A stretch of 64,000 bases of DNA, taken from an uncultured Eubacterium sp. (GTDB lineage: Bacteria; Bacillota; Clostridia; Lachnospirales; Lachnospiraceae). The stretch covers positions 1 to 64,000 of the forward strand of contig CAKRDZ010000004.1 of NCBI GenBank assembly GCA_934316845.1, written 5' to 3'. Under the pieces are notes generated by a model. That model was not told where the DNA came from and ran no database searches. It worked only from the letters and a program-made list of their open reading frames with translations. Within the stretch, counting starts at the first letter, position 1, and each line of letters opens with the position of its first letter. Below are positions 16,717 to 24,978 of this stretch, piece by piece. Both the position numbers and the translations under genes were made by a program.

Positions 16717-17997
16717 TCATTTACGCAATGCCTTTGTCGCATCTAAAAAAGCTCCCTGGTTCATATAGATAAACAACGATTTTGCATAATCATACTGTGA
16801 TACAGCCTCCCAGTCGCTTTCATCCAAAATGACATTCTTATAAGAATCTAAAACAATCTGATCTTTTTCCTGATATTGTTCCCGTTTACACTGCATGATA
16901 TAAGGACAGACCGCAATCGTTATCTCTGCCTCTGATTCCTGTTCCACACGCCGGCAGCCGGTCTGCAATGCCTCGATAAATGTCTGTGCGTCCTGCTCTT
17001 CTTCTATCGCGTCTGCCTTCAGATAATATGTTTTTTTCGTCTGAAGATAGGTCTGGAACCGACTGTCGCTCGCATCATTTTCCATGATTTTTCCATCAGT
17101 GGCTTTTCCTCTCACATCGCGGATGGCATCATAATACGCATAAGAAATGGTCTGCATGATATTATGCTCTTCCCGGTACATGCTCTCATACATCGCATCA
17201 AATACACTGCTTAATATACAATAACTCATACGGTCAAGTTTTTCTTCCGGCGTATATTTCATAAAGAAATGAATCCGATTGCGCCACATATAATAATTGA
17301 TAAATGTGTTGACCGGCTTTGCATTCGAACCCATTTTGTGCAGAACGACGCTGTCCTTGATCGTTACGACTTTATGGCCGGCAAGATGAAAACGATAGCA
17401 CCATTCCATATCGTCCCAGTAAATAAAGTTGTCTTCCGGCATGATCCCGATATCGCTTTCTTTGATAAAACGGGTGCGCAGCATAACACTGCAGGTCGCT
17501 ACCGTATCGCATTCATTGACCACCGGAATGTTTCCATCGTCCAGATAATCCGCATAGTGGGTAATTGCCGTAAAGTTTTCAAAATCGAGATCCAGTCCGT
17601 ACTGCTGTACATATTCCGGATAATCCATATGATAAACGATTGACCCACACACGCCAGTATCCGGATGCGCATCCAGATAATCTGCCAGCGCGCCGATTGC
17701 ATTTTCATCCACCAAAATATCATTGTCCAGACAACATAAATATTCGTATCCTTTTTCCAATATTTTCCTTATTCCAAGATTGAATCCTCCGGATCCCCCT
17801 AAATTTTCAGGATTAACCAAAACCGTAACCGCATCTCCATACGTTTTTTTGATGGCTTCTACCGAACCATCGGTCGAAGCATTGTCTGCGACATACAGGT
17901 CAAAATCCTGATTTTTGGATTCCAATACACTCTGGATACAATTTAATACATAGTCTTTTTTATTATAATTACATATTACGATTCCTATTTTTTTCAT
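16717..17997 (-). CDS. Family 2 glycosyltransferase
   Basis: A 426-residue GT2 (GT-A fold) transferase, rhamnosyltransferase-like. Sugar-nucleotide binding is visible in ICNYNKKDY, VADNASTDGS and NPENLGGSGGFNLG; the DxD-type motif is CLDNDI near residue 92, and a WDDMEWCYR motif lies near residue 195. The last ~150 residues are of unknown role. It likely builds a cell-surface polysaccharide. It starts only about 14 bp after the U-run of the etfA terminator and no promoter is seen, so it may depend on read-through from the butyrate operon. Confidence 0.85.
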   Translation of the reverse strand: MKKIGIVICNYNKKDYVLNCIQSVLESKNQDFDLYVADNASTDGSVEAIKKTYGDAVTVLVNPENLGGSGGFNLGIRKILEKGYEYLCCLDNDILVDENAIGALADYLDAHPDTGVCGSIVYHMDYPEYVQQYGLDLDFENFTAITHYADYLDDGNIPVVNECDTVATCSVMLRTRFIKESDIGIMPEDNFIYWDDMEWCYRFHLAGHKVVTIKDSVVLHKMGSNAKPVNTFINYYMWRNRIHFFMKYTPEEKLDRMSYCILSSVFDAMYESMYREEHNIMQTISYAYYDAIRDVRGKATDGKIMENDASDSRFQTYLQTKKTYYLKADAIEEEQDAQTFIEALQTGCRRVEQESEAEITIAVCPYIMQCKREQYQEKDQIVLDSYKNVILDESDWEAVSQYDYAKSLFIYMNQGAFLDATKALRK

Positions 17998-18011
17998 CCG
18001 TTTCCCCTTAT

Positions 18012-18050
18012 AAAAAACTCTCCCACCAATTGAAAAATCAGTGGGAGAAT
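18012..18050 (-). terminator. Intrinsic terminator of the butyrate operon
   Basis: On the minus strand CTCCCAC and GTGGGAG pair around a 15-base loop, followed by AGTTTTTT. It lies 20 bases after the etfA stop codon. Confidence 0.85.
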
Positions 18051-18070
18051 CAAAAAATCATACGTTATTA

Positions 18071-19114
18071 TTACTTGATCTGTGCTTTCAACTGCTCTGT
18101 CAAAAGTGGAACAATCTTATTCAGATCTCCAACAATACCATAATCTGCCACATCAAAGATTGGTGCATCCGGATCTTTGTTGATGGCAATGATGATGTCA
18201 GATTCTTCCATACCTGCGGTATGCTGGATTGCTCCGGAAATACCGATAGCAAAGTATACATTTGGACGTACTGTCTTACCGGTCTGTCCTACCTGACGAT
18301 CTACAGGAAGCCATTCATTCTCTACAACGGCACGGGAACAGCTTACGGTTCCGCCGATTACCTCTGCGAGATCTTCCAACAGTTTGAAGTTTTCCTTGGA
18401 ACCAACACCACGTCCACCGGATACAAGAATTTTTGCATCCATGATGTCTACTGTGTCAGTAACGGATTTTACTACATCAAGGATTTCAACATATTTGTTG
18501 TTTGGTGTAAATCCAGGATTATAGTTGATCACTTCTGCTTTTGCACCAGCCTTTGGCTCGATCTTCTGCATAACACCCGGACGAACGGTAGCCATCTGTG
18601 GGCGGTTGTCAGGACATGCGATCGTAGCGATTGTATTTCCACCAAATGCAGGACGAGTCATAAGAAGCTGATTGTGCTTCTGCTGATCTTCTTTTCCAGG
18701 AACAGCATTAATTGGGAAGTTACCAATCTCAAGTACGGTACAGTCAGCGGTCAAACCTGTTTTCACACGTGCGGAAACACGAGGACCAAGGTCACGGCCG
18801 ATTGCGGTAGCACCTACCAGCATGATCTCCGGTTTGTACTCATTGATTACGGAAGCAAGCGCATGCGTATATGGCTCTGTTCTGTAATCTTTCAATTCAG
18901 GATCGTCTACAACGATAACCTTGTCTGCACCATATTCAGCCAGTGTATCAACCAGTCCGGCTACTCCGGAACCGATCAAAACAGCTGTTACATCTGTATT
19001 AAGGTCTTTTGCAAGTTCATTTGCTTTTCCAAGCAGCTCAAGTGCGATGCTGCTGATCTCATTGTCTACCTGCTGTGCATAGACAAATACACCTTTATAT
19101 TCTTCTAAATTCAT
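18071..19114 (-). CDS. etfA: Electron transfer flavoprotein alpha subunit
   Basis: A 347-residue EtfA that pairs with EtfB and butyryl-CoA dehydrogenase. In butyrate-forming Clostridia this complex bifurcates electrons from NADH to crotonyl-CoA and ferredoxin (established knowledge). The C-terminal FAD-binding domain is evident: VSGGRGVGSKENF, ENEWLPVDRQVGQTGKTVRP, and GISGAIQHTAGMEESDIIIAINKDP. No N-terminal ferredoxin domain is present. It is the last gene of the operon, 25 bp after etfB, and is followed by a terminator. AAGGAGG lies before the ATG. Confidence 0.95.
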   Translation of the reverse strand: MNLEEYKGVFVYAQQVDNEISSIALELLGKANELAKDLNTDVTAVLIGSGVAGLVDTLAEYGADKVIVVDDPELKDYRTEPYTHALASVINEYKPEIMLVGATAIGRDLGPRVSARVKTGLTADCTVLEIGNFPINAVPGKEDQQKHNQLLMTRPAFGGNTIATIACPDNRPQMATVRPGVMQKIEPKAGAKAEVINYNPGFTPNNKYVEILDVVKSVTDTVDIMDAKILVSGGRGVGSKENFKLLEDLAEVIGGTVSCSRAVVENEWLPVDRQVGQTGKTVRPNVYFAIGISGAIQHTAGMEESDIIIAINKDPDAPIFDVADYGIVGDLNKIVPLLTEQLKAQIK

Positions 19115-19139
19115 TTTTATGGATCCTCCTTGTTTTCGC

Positions 19140-19925
19140 TTAGATTACGTGTTTCTCCAACAGCTTCTCAACGATGTAAGATGCTGCTGCATTTGCATCC
19201 TCAGGAGTAACTTTTTCTCCAGCGCCTTTACGTACTTTATCCGAAGCTTTTGCGATCTTTGTTGGAGATCCTTTCAAACCAAGATCAGAATCATCTACAT
19301 CTTTAAGGTCTGCTCTTCCCCAAACGGTAATCTCTTTGTCATAAGCATCGAAGATTCCACCTGGTGTCATATAACGAGGCTCGTTCAATTCTGAAAGAGC
19401 TGTGATAAGACATGGCATCTGTGCTTTCAGTACGTGTGTTCTGTCGTCATACAAACGTTCTACAACAACAGAATCGCCTTCGATCTTAATATCTTTTGCA
19501 TATGAAATAACAGGGATATCAAGATGTTCAGAAATCTGTGGTCCTACCTGTGCGGTATCGCCGTCGATTGCCTGACGTCCTGTAATGATCAAATCATAAT
19601 CAATGTTTCTAAGTGCACCGGCAATGGTTGTAGAAGTAGCCCATGTATCTGCTCCTCCCAAAACTCTGTCAGTAACAAGAATACCATTGTCAGCTCCCAT
19701 AGCCATAGCTTCACGAAGAACTTCTTCGGCTTTTGGAAGTCCCATGGTAAGAACGGTAACTTCTGCACCATTCTGCTCTTTGATGCGAAGTGCTGCTTCC
19801 AGACCTGCTTTGTCATCCGGGTTCATAATTGTAAGCATTGCACCACGGTCAAGTGTACCATCCGGATTAAATTTTACTCCACCTTTTGTATCAGGTACCT
19901 GTTTAATACATACTACTATTTTCAC
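19140..19925 (-). CDS. etfB: Electron transfer flavoprotein beta subunit
   Basis: A 261-residue EtfB. It opens MKIVVCIKQVPDT, the family's typical first strand, and carries ITGRQAIDGDTAQVGPQISEHL, the nucleotide-binding loop of ETF beta. In bifurcating ETFs this subunit holds the FAD that accepts electrons from NADH. The start codon is GTG, with AAGGAGG 8 bases before it. It lies 13 bp after bcd and 25 bp before etfA, in the standard clostridial order bcd-etfB-etfA. Confidence 0.95.
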   Translation of the reverse strand: MKIVVCIKQVPDTKGGVKFNPDGTLDRGAMLTIMNPDDKAGLEAALRIKEQNGAEVTVLTMGLPKAEEVLREAMAMGADNGILVTDRVLGGADTWATSTTIAGALRNIDYDLIITGRQAIDGDTAQVGPQISEHLDIPVISYAKDIKIEGDSVVVERLYDDRTHVLKAQMPCLITALSELNEPRYMTPGGIFDAYDKEITVWGRADLKDVDDSDLGLKGSPTKIAKASDKVRKGAGEKVTPEDANAAASYIVEKLLEKHVI

Positions 19926-19938
19926 GATATGAACCTCC

Positions 19939-21108
19939 TTATTTCAACAAGTTTCCAGAGATAACCATACGCTGAACTTCTGATGTTCCTTCGTAAATCT
20001 CTGTGATCTTAGCATCACGCATCATACGTTCCACATCATATTCTCTGATGTAACCATAACCACCATGCAACTGAACTGCTTTTGTTGTTACTTCCATAGC
20101 AACTTCGGCAGCATATAATTTCGCCATTGCAGCTTCTACTGAATAAGAAACTTTAGCTCCATCTGCAAATTCCTGTTTTTTCAATGCAGCTTTATATACA
20201 AGAGACTTCGCAGCTTCTACTTTTGTAGCCATATCTGCAAGCTGGAACTGTGTGTTCTGCTGTGCAGCGATGGAACGTCCGAACTGTTTTCTCTCTTTTA
20301 CGTAAGCAACGGTTGTCTCAAGAGCACCTTCTGCAATACCAAGAGCCTGAGCAGCGATACCGATACGTCCGCCATCCAGAGTATGCATTGCGATAGGGAA
20401 TCCTTTTCCCTGTGGTCCAAGGATATTTTCCTTTGGAATACGGCAGTCTTCGAAGATCAACTCGTAAGTAGAAGATCCACGGATACCCATCTTCTTCTCT
20501 TTTGTTCCGAAAGAGAATCCAGGAGTTCCTTTTTCTACGATAAATGCGGAGAAGTTCTTTTTCTTTCTTCCACGTTTGTCTTCTGTCACGCTTGTGATAG
20601 CGATTACGATGTAAACATCTGCAACTTTACCATTGGTAATGAAGCATTTGCTTCCGTTGAGTACCCACTCATCTCCATCCAAAACAGCTTTTGTCTGGGC
20701 TCCCTGAGCATCGGTACCGGCACCCGGCTCTGTCAATGCAAAAGCACCCAGTTTTTCGCCATTGCAAAGAGCTGGAAGGTATTTCTGTTTCTGCTCTTCT
20801 GTACCATAAGTAAGGATTGGATCACAGCAAAGACTTGTATGTGCAGATACGATAACACCTGTTGTGCCGCAGACTTTAGAAAGTTCTTCTACGCACATTA
20901 CATAGGTTAAAATATCGCATCCCTGTCCGCCATACTGCTTTGGCACCGGAATTCCCATAAATCCATATTTACCCATTTTGTCTACCGTAGACTGTGGGAA
21001 AACTTCTGTTTCATCTGTTTCCTGTGCCAACGGCTTTGCTTCATTTTCAGCGAAATCTTTGAACAATGTTCTCGCCATTTCATGTTTCTGATCTAAAGTA
21101 AAATCCAT
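19939..21108 (-). CDS. bcd: Butyryl-CoA dehydrogenase
   Basis: A 389-residue acyl-CoA dehydrogenase that reduces crotonyl-CoA to butyryl-CoA with the EtfAB complex. The family signatures are FALTEPGAGTDAQG (about 137-150) and QLHGGYGYIREYDVERMMRDAKI near the end. The catalytic glutamate is E373 in YEGTSEVQR, matching the known position in short-chain enzymes. It is the fourth pathway gene, after thl, crt and hbd, with a normal ribosome site (AAAGGCGG). No signs of damage. Confidence 0.95.
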   Translation of the reverse strand: MDFTLDQKHEMARTLFKDFAENEAKPLAQETDETEVFPQSTVDKMGKYGFMGIPVPKQYGGQGCDILTYVMCVEELSKVCGTTGVIVSAHTSLCCDPILTYGTEEQKQKYLPALCNGEKLGAFALTEPGAGTDAQGAQTKAVLDGDEWVLNGSKCFITNGKVADVYIVIAITSVTEDKRGRKKKNFSAFIVEKGTPGFSFGTKEKKMGIRGSSTYELIFEDCRIPKENILGPQGKGFPIAMHTLDGGRIGIAAQALGIAEGALETTVAYVKERKQFGRSIAAQQNTQFQLADMATKVEAAKSLVYKAALKKQEFADGAKVSYSVEAAMAKLYAAEVAMEVTTKAVQLHGGYGYIREYDVERMMRDAKITEIYEGTSEVQRMVISGNLLK

Positions 21109-21159
21109 TATTAATGAACCGCCTTTCTGTATATTTGATGGATCCTATATCCACCGAAA

Positions 21160-21999
21160 TTATTTGCTGTAATCGTAGAATCCGATACCAGTTTTTCTTC
21201 CGAGTTTTCCTGCACGAACCATCTTGCGAAGCAATGGATGTGGACGGTATTTAGGATCACCTGTCTCAGCCTGAAGTACTTCCATGATAGCAAGGCAGAT
21301 ATCAAGACCTACCAGATCGCCAAGTGCAAGAGGTCCCATTGGGTGGTTTGCACCAAGCTGCATTGCTGTATCAATTCCTTCAACAGAAGCTACACCGTCA
21401 GCATAGATGCCAACTGCTTCGTTGATCATAGGGATCAAAATACGGTTTACAACAAATCCGGCTGCTTCTTTTACTTCTACCGGTGTTTTGCCAATCTCTT
21501 TAGAGATAGCAACGATCTTCTCAACCATATCATCCGGTGTATTCTCACCTGCGATAACTTCGATGAGTTTCATAACAGGAGCCGGGTTGAAGAAATGCAT
21601 ACCGATAACCGGACGATCCAGTCCAGCACCGATCTCTGTGATAGAAAGGGAAGATGTGTTTGTAGCAAACATACAATCTTTCTTTACGATATCCTGAAGT
21701 TCTTTGAATGTCTGTTTCTTAACATCCATTACTTCAAGAGCTGCTTCTACGATCAGATCACAGTCTGTACAGATTTCTTTTGTACCTGTTGTGATCTTTG
21801 CAAGGATGCTGTCAGCAGCAGCCTGATCCATTTTTCCTTTTGCAATACGTTTTTCGAAACCTTTTGCAATTTTGTTTTTACCGTTTGCAGCAAATTCATC
21901 ATTAATATCACACAAGCATACTTCATAACCTTCTGTCTGAGCAAATGCCTGAGCAATTCCGGAACCCATTGTTCCAGCACCAATAACGCCAACTTTCAT
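21160..21999 (-). CDS. hbd: 3-hydroxybutyryl-CoA dehydrogenase
   Basis: A 279-residue NAD(P)-dependent enzyme reducing acetoacetyl-CoA to 3-hydroxybutyryl-CoA. The Rossmann motif is GVIGAGTMGSGIAQ at the N-terminus, the catalytic region is ATNTSSLSITEI and GMHFFNPAPVMKLIEVI (catalytic H and E), and the C-terminal dimer domain ends RKTGIGFYDYSK. ATG 21999 is used because GGAGG lies 8 bases before it; a longer in-frame start lacks a ribosome site. An intercistronic hairpin separates it from crt upstream. Confidence 0.95.
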   Translation of the reverse strand: MKVGVIGAGTMGSGIAQAFAQTEGYEVCLCDINDEFAANGKNKIAKGFEKRIAKGKMDQAAADSILAKITTGTKEICTDCDLIVEAALEVMDVKKQTFKELQDIVKKDCMFATNTSSLSITEIGAGLDRPVIGMHFFNPAPVMKLIEVIAGENTPDDMVEKIVAISKEIGKTPVEVKEAAGFVVNRILIPMINEAVGIYADGVASVEGIDTAMQLGANHPMGPLALGDLVGLDICLAIMEVLQAETGDPKYRPHPLLRKMVRAGKLGRKTGIGFYDYSK

Positions 22000-22028
22000 T
22001 GATACATACCTCCGTTTTTTTGTATTGT

Positions 22029-22052
22029 CCGGATCGGACAATGCCGATCCGG
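22029..22052 (-). other. Intercistronic hairpin between crt and hbd
   Basis: A perfect 9-bp stem, CCGGATCGG and CCGATCCGG, around a 6-base loop. No U-run follows, so it is more likely an mRNA stability or processing element than a terminator. Confidence 0.6.
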
Positions 22053-22076
22053 GAAATTATTATTTTAATGCTAAAA

Positions 22077-22868
22077 TTATTTATTCTGGAAAGGAACTAC
22101 TTTGAGTTTTTTCTCTTTGTCTTTCTCAAGGAAGTTACCCATTCCTGCTTTCTGGTCTTCTGTCTCGAAGCAGTCGCCGAAAAGTTTCTCTTCGATCACG
22201 ATTGCCTGATCCATATCAACCTGAAGTCCTTCATTGATTGCTTTCTTGCAGTTACGAACAGCGATCGGAGCCTGCATAGCAATACCTGCAGCCATTTTCT
22301 TTGCGGCCGGCATAAGTTCTTCCAAAGGATATACCGCATTTACGAGTCCGACACGGTATGCTTCCTCTGCTTTGATGTTGCGTGCTGTGTAGATCATCTG
22401 TTTTGCCATTCCTACAGGGATCACACGCGCAAGACGCTGTGTTCCACCAAATCCGGGAGTGATACCAAGACCTGCTTCCGGCTGTCCAAATACAGCATTT
22501 TCAGAGCAGATACGGATGTCACAGCTCATAGAGATCTCACATCCACCGCCAAGGGCAAATCCGTTTACTGCTGCGATAACAGGGATTGGGAATGTCTCCA
22601 GTTTGCGGAATACATCATTTCCTTTTTTACCGAAAGCCTCTCCCTCTGCTTTTGTCAATGTGCTCATCTCTCCGATATCTGCACCGGCTACAAAAGATTT
22701 CTCTCCGGCTCCGGTAAGGATCAGACAGCGGATCACATCAAGATCTACTCCATCCAATGTGGCATCCAACTCATCCAGCACCTGGCTGTTCAAAGCATTC
22801 AATGCCTTTGGACGGTTAATGGTAATAATACCAACTTTGTCTTCTACTTCATACGTAATGAATTCCAT
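22077..22868 (-). CDS. crt: 3-hydroxybutyryl-CoA dehydratase (crotonase)
   Basis: A 263-residue enoyl-CoA hydratase-family enzyme that dehydrates 3-hydroxybutyryl-CoA to crotonyl-CoA. The oxyanion-hole loops are SFVAGADIGEM (about 62-72) and NGFALGGGCEISMSCDIRI (about 103-121), and the catalytic glutamates lie in FGQPEAGLGITPGFGGTQRLAR. It follows thl in the operon. AAGGAG precedes the ATG. Context and length make crotonase far more likely than a fatty-acid degradation hydratase. Confidence 0.95.
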   Translation of the reverse strand: MEFITYEVEDKVGIITINRPKALNALNSQVLDELDATLDGVDLDVIRCLILTGAGEKSFVAGADIGEMSTLTKAEGEAFGKKGNDVFRKLETFPIPVIAAVNGFALGGGCEISMSCDIRICSENAVFGQPEAGLGITPGFGGTQRLARVIPVGMAKQMIYTARNIKAEEAYRVGLVNAVYPLEELMPAAKKMAAGIAMQAPIAVRNCKKAINEGLQVDMDQAIVIEEKLFGDCFETEDQKAGMGNFLEKDKEKKLKVVPFQNK

Positions 22869-22905
22869 TTTGGGAACTCTCCTTTCTGTACTGTTTTTTC
22901 AGAAA

Positions 22906-24090
22906 TTAGTCACGTTCTACGATTGTAGAGCATCCCATTCCTCCACCGATACAAAGTGTTGCAAGACCTTTCTTTGCATCACGTTTCTGCATCTCATGAA
23001 GAAGTGTTACAAGGATACGGCATCCGGAAGCTCCTACCGGATGTCCAAGTGCGATTGCACCACCGTTTACGTTCAATTTACTGAGGTCAAATCCAAGTTC
23101 TCTTCCTACTGCTACAGACTGTGCTGCAAATGCTTCGTTAGCTTCGATAAGATCGAAGTCATCAATGCTCATGCCTGTCTTAGCAAGAACTTTCTTTGTA
23201 GATGCAACCGGTCCGATACCCATGATCTTAGGATCCACACCGCCAAGAGCACCTGCTACGAAAGCAGCCATAGGTTTTACACCAAGTTCTTTTGCTTTTT
23301 CTTCGCTCATAACAACGATAGCTGCTGCACCATCATTGATTCCGGAAGCATTACCGGCAGTAACAAAACCGTCTTTGTTGATTGGACGAAGTCTTGCAAG
23401 ACCTTCCATTGTTGTTCCAGGACGTGGTCCCTCATCTTTATTAAAGATAATTGTCTCTTTTTTCTTCTTAACTTCAACCGGCACGATCTCATCATCAAAT
23501 TTACCGGCTTCCTGAGCAGCTACAGCTTTTGTCTGACTTGCAACAGCAAACTCATCCAGTTCTTCACGTGTCAGGTTCCATCTTGGATCCTTGCAGATGT
23601 TATCTGCTGTCTGAATCATGTGATAATCATTGAATGCATCCCAAAGAGCATCGTTTACCATGGTATCAATAATGGTATTATTGTTCATACGATATCCGAA
23701 ACGAGCCTGTTTCAAAGCGTACGGAGCCATGGACATGTTTTCCATACCACCTGCTACTACGATATCTGCATCTCCTGCCTGAATCATCTGTGCTGCCATA
23801 TTTACACAGTTCAAACCGGAACCACAAACAACGTTTACAGTTACTGCAGGTGTCTCAATTGGAAGTCCTGCTTTAATAGAAGCCTGACGTGCAACGTTCT
23901 GTCCAAGACCTGCCTGGATTACACAACCCATGTAAACATGATCTACCTGATCTGCCGGTACTCCTGCTCTCTCCAAAGCTTCTTTGATCACGATAGAACC
24001 AAGCACTGGTGCTGGTGTTGTACTAAGGCTTCCACCCATTGTACCGATGGCAGTACGACATGCGCCTGCTAATACTACTTTTTTAGACAT
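22906..24090 (-). CDS. thl: Acetyl-CoA acetyltransferase (thiolase)
   Basis: A 394-residue biosynthetic thiolase condensing two acetyl-CoA into acetoacetyl-CoA, the first step of butyrate synthesis. The acyl-accepting cysteine is C89 in NVVCGSGLN; the catalytic histidine is in GHPVGASGCR and the second cysteine in TLCIGGGMG near the C-terminus. AAGGAGG precedes the ATG. It lies 66 bp after coaD on the same strand, with no convincing promoter between, so it is probably co-transcribed with coaD. Confidence 0.95.
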   Translation of the reverse strand: MSKKVVLAGACRTAIGTMGGSLSTTPAPVLGSIVIKEALERAGVPADQVDHVYMGCVIQAGLGQNVARQASIKAGLPIETPAVTVNVVCGSGLNCVNMAAQMIQAGDADIVVAGGMENMSMAPYALKQARFGYRMNNNTIIDTMVNDALWDAFNDYHMIQTADNICKDPRWNLTREELDEFAVASQTKAVAAQEAGKFDDEIVPVEVKKKKETIIFNKDEGPRPGTTMEGLARLRPINKDGFVTAGNASGINDGAAAIVVMSEEKAKELGVKPMAAFVAGALGGVDPKIMGIGPVASTKKVLAKTGMSIDDFDLIEANEAFAAQSVAVGRELGFDLSKLNVNGGAIALGHPVGASGCRILVTLLHEMQKRDAKKGLATLCIGGGMGCSTIVERD

Positions 24091-24156
24091 AATATGTATC
24101 CTCCTTGTTTTTTGTCATTTCTTGATTTTTTATATTGCAGCCGGATAGAATCCGGT

Positions 24157-24645
24157 TTATAAACATTTTTTAGTAAACTTTTCTTTTAACTTTTTTTCAA
24201 CTACCGGCGGCACAAACTGCGAAACATCCGAACCATACGATGCCACTTCCCGCACGATCGTTGAACTCAAAAATGCATATTCCAGGCTGGTGGTAAAAAA
24301 CATCGTATCAATCTCCGGATTCAGGCTGTGATTCGTCTGTGCGATCTGCATTTCCGATTCAAAATCCGATACCGCCCGAAGTCCGCGGACCATCACTTTG
24401 GCTCCGGCTTCCTTCGCAAAATCTACGGTTAATCCCTGAAATGTCGCGACACGGACATTATTAAAATTTTTCGTTGCCTCTTTGAGCATCTCTACCCGCT
24501 CGTCCATCGAAAACAATGGATTTTTCCCACTGTTTACCAAAACAGCAACGATCACTTCATCCACTACCTTCGAAGCTCTCTCAATGATATCCAGATGTCC
24601 ATAAGTGACCGGGTCAAAACTTCCGGGGTAAACTGCTTTTACCAT
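24157..24645 (-). CDS. coaD: Phosphopantetheine adenylyltransferase
   Basis: A 162-residue CoaD, the fourth step of coenzyme A synthesis (4'-phosphopantetheine + ATP to dephospho-CoA). The nucleotidyltransferase motif is YPGSFDPVTYGHLDII (TxGH) and the second motif is FLSSTIVREVASYG. ATG 24645 is chosen because GGAG lies 6 bases before it. It stands first in the transcript leading into the CoA-dependent butyrate genes, a sensible but unusual partnership. A small CCGGAT/ATCCGG hairpin follows the stop codon without a U-run. Confidence 0.93.
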   Translation of the reverse strand: MVKAVYPGSFDPVTYGHLDIIERASKVVDEVIVAVLVNSGKNPLFSMDERVEMLKEATKNFNNVRVATFQGLTVDFAKEAGAKVMVRGLRAVSDFESEMQIAQTNHSLNPEIDTMFFTTSLEYAFLSSTIVREVASYGSDVSQFVPPVVEKKLKEKFTKKCL

Positions 24646-24686
24646 AATATGCTCCATTCTGCATTCAATCGTATTTGAAACCTGAC

Positions 24687-24719
24687 AAAAAATAACTACA
24701 TTGTTATTTTTTTAACAAT
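24687..24719 (-). promoter_or_regulatory. Two mutually exclusive hairpins in the coaD leader
   Basis: On the minus strand ATTGTTA pairs with TAACAAT, while AAAAAATAAC pairs with GTTATTTTTT. They share bases 24703-24706, so only one can form at a time. The second ends in a U-run and resembles a weak A+T-rich terminator. This could be an attenuator, or simply A+T-rich chance pairing. Confidence 0.35.
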
Positions 24720-24742
24720 CCATCTTATCAAGTAACAAATAC

Positions 24743-24771
24743 ATAATAACACCATTACTCCCTATTGTCAA
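24743..24771 (-). promoter_or_regulatory. Predicted sigma-A promoter of coaD and the butyrate operon
   Basis: TTGACA, 17 bases, TATTAT on the minus strand, leaving a leader of about 90 bases before coaD. Confidence 0.65.
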
Positions 24772-24806
24772 ATAATTATCAATCTTTTTTTTGCAAATCT
24801 TCCCCC

Positions 24807-24835
24807 TTGACCCCCCTTTTCATAAATGTTAAAAT
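24807..24835 (+). promoter_or_regulatory. Predicted sigma-A promoter of but
   Basis: TTGACC, 17 bases, TAAAAT on the plus strand. It places the hairpin repeat at 24853..24944 inside the 5' leader. The two divergent promoters are about 36 bp apart. Confidence 0.6.
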
Positions 24836-24852
24836 AATATCAAAGTCTAACG

Positions 24853-24944
24853 GTAACTATTCAGGCTTGCTGTGCAAAAACAATGGATCGACGTGCTTGC
24901 ACGTTGGAGACATTGCTTTCTGTACAGTAAGCCTAAATAGTTAC
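24853..24944. repeat. Mid-length GTAACTATTCAG hairpin repeat (copy C) in the but leader
   Basis: A 92-bp element starting GTAACTATTCAGGC and ending GCCTAAATAGTTAC (13 of 14 bases complementary). The whole unit folds into one long imperfect stem capped by ACGTGCttGCACGT, the same apical hairpin as in copy B. It starts about 10 bases after the predicted transcription start of but and ends 17 bases before its ribosome site. Confidence 0.8.
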
Positions 24945-24978
24945 CATACAACTTAAATAATTAGGAGGCGTCTTTATT

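Noticed and set aside
19119..22002. Several long plus-strand open frames opposite etfB, bcd and hbd
   Set aside because: They are rich in Cys, Phe, His and Tyr, lack ribosome sites and mirror highly conserved minus-strand genes, so they are codon-bias shadows.
22459..24072. A 537-codon plus-strand open frame opposite crt and thl
   Set aside because: Low-complexity composition with many Cys and Ser residues, no ribosome site, and complete overlap with two unmistakable enzymes on the other strand.
24141..24155. CCGGAT/ATCCGG hairpin after coaD as a terminator
   Set aside because: The stem is only 6 bp and no U-run follows on the minus strand, so it is unlikely to stop transcription before thl.
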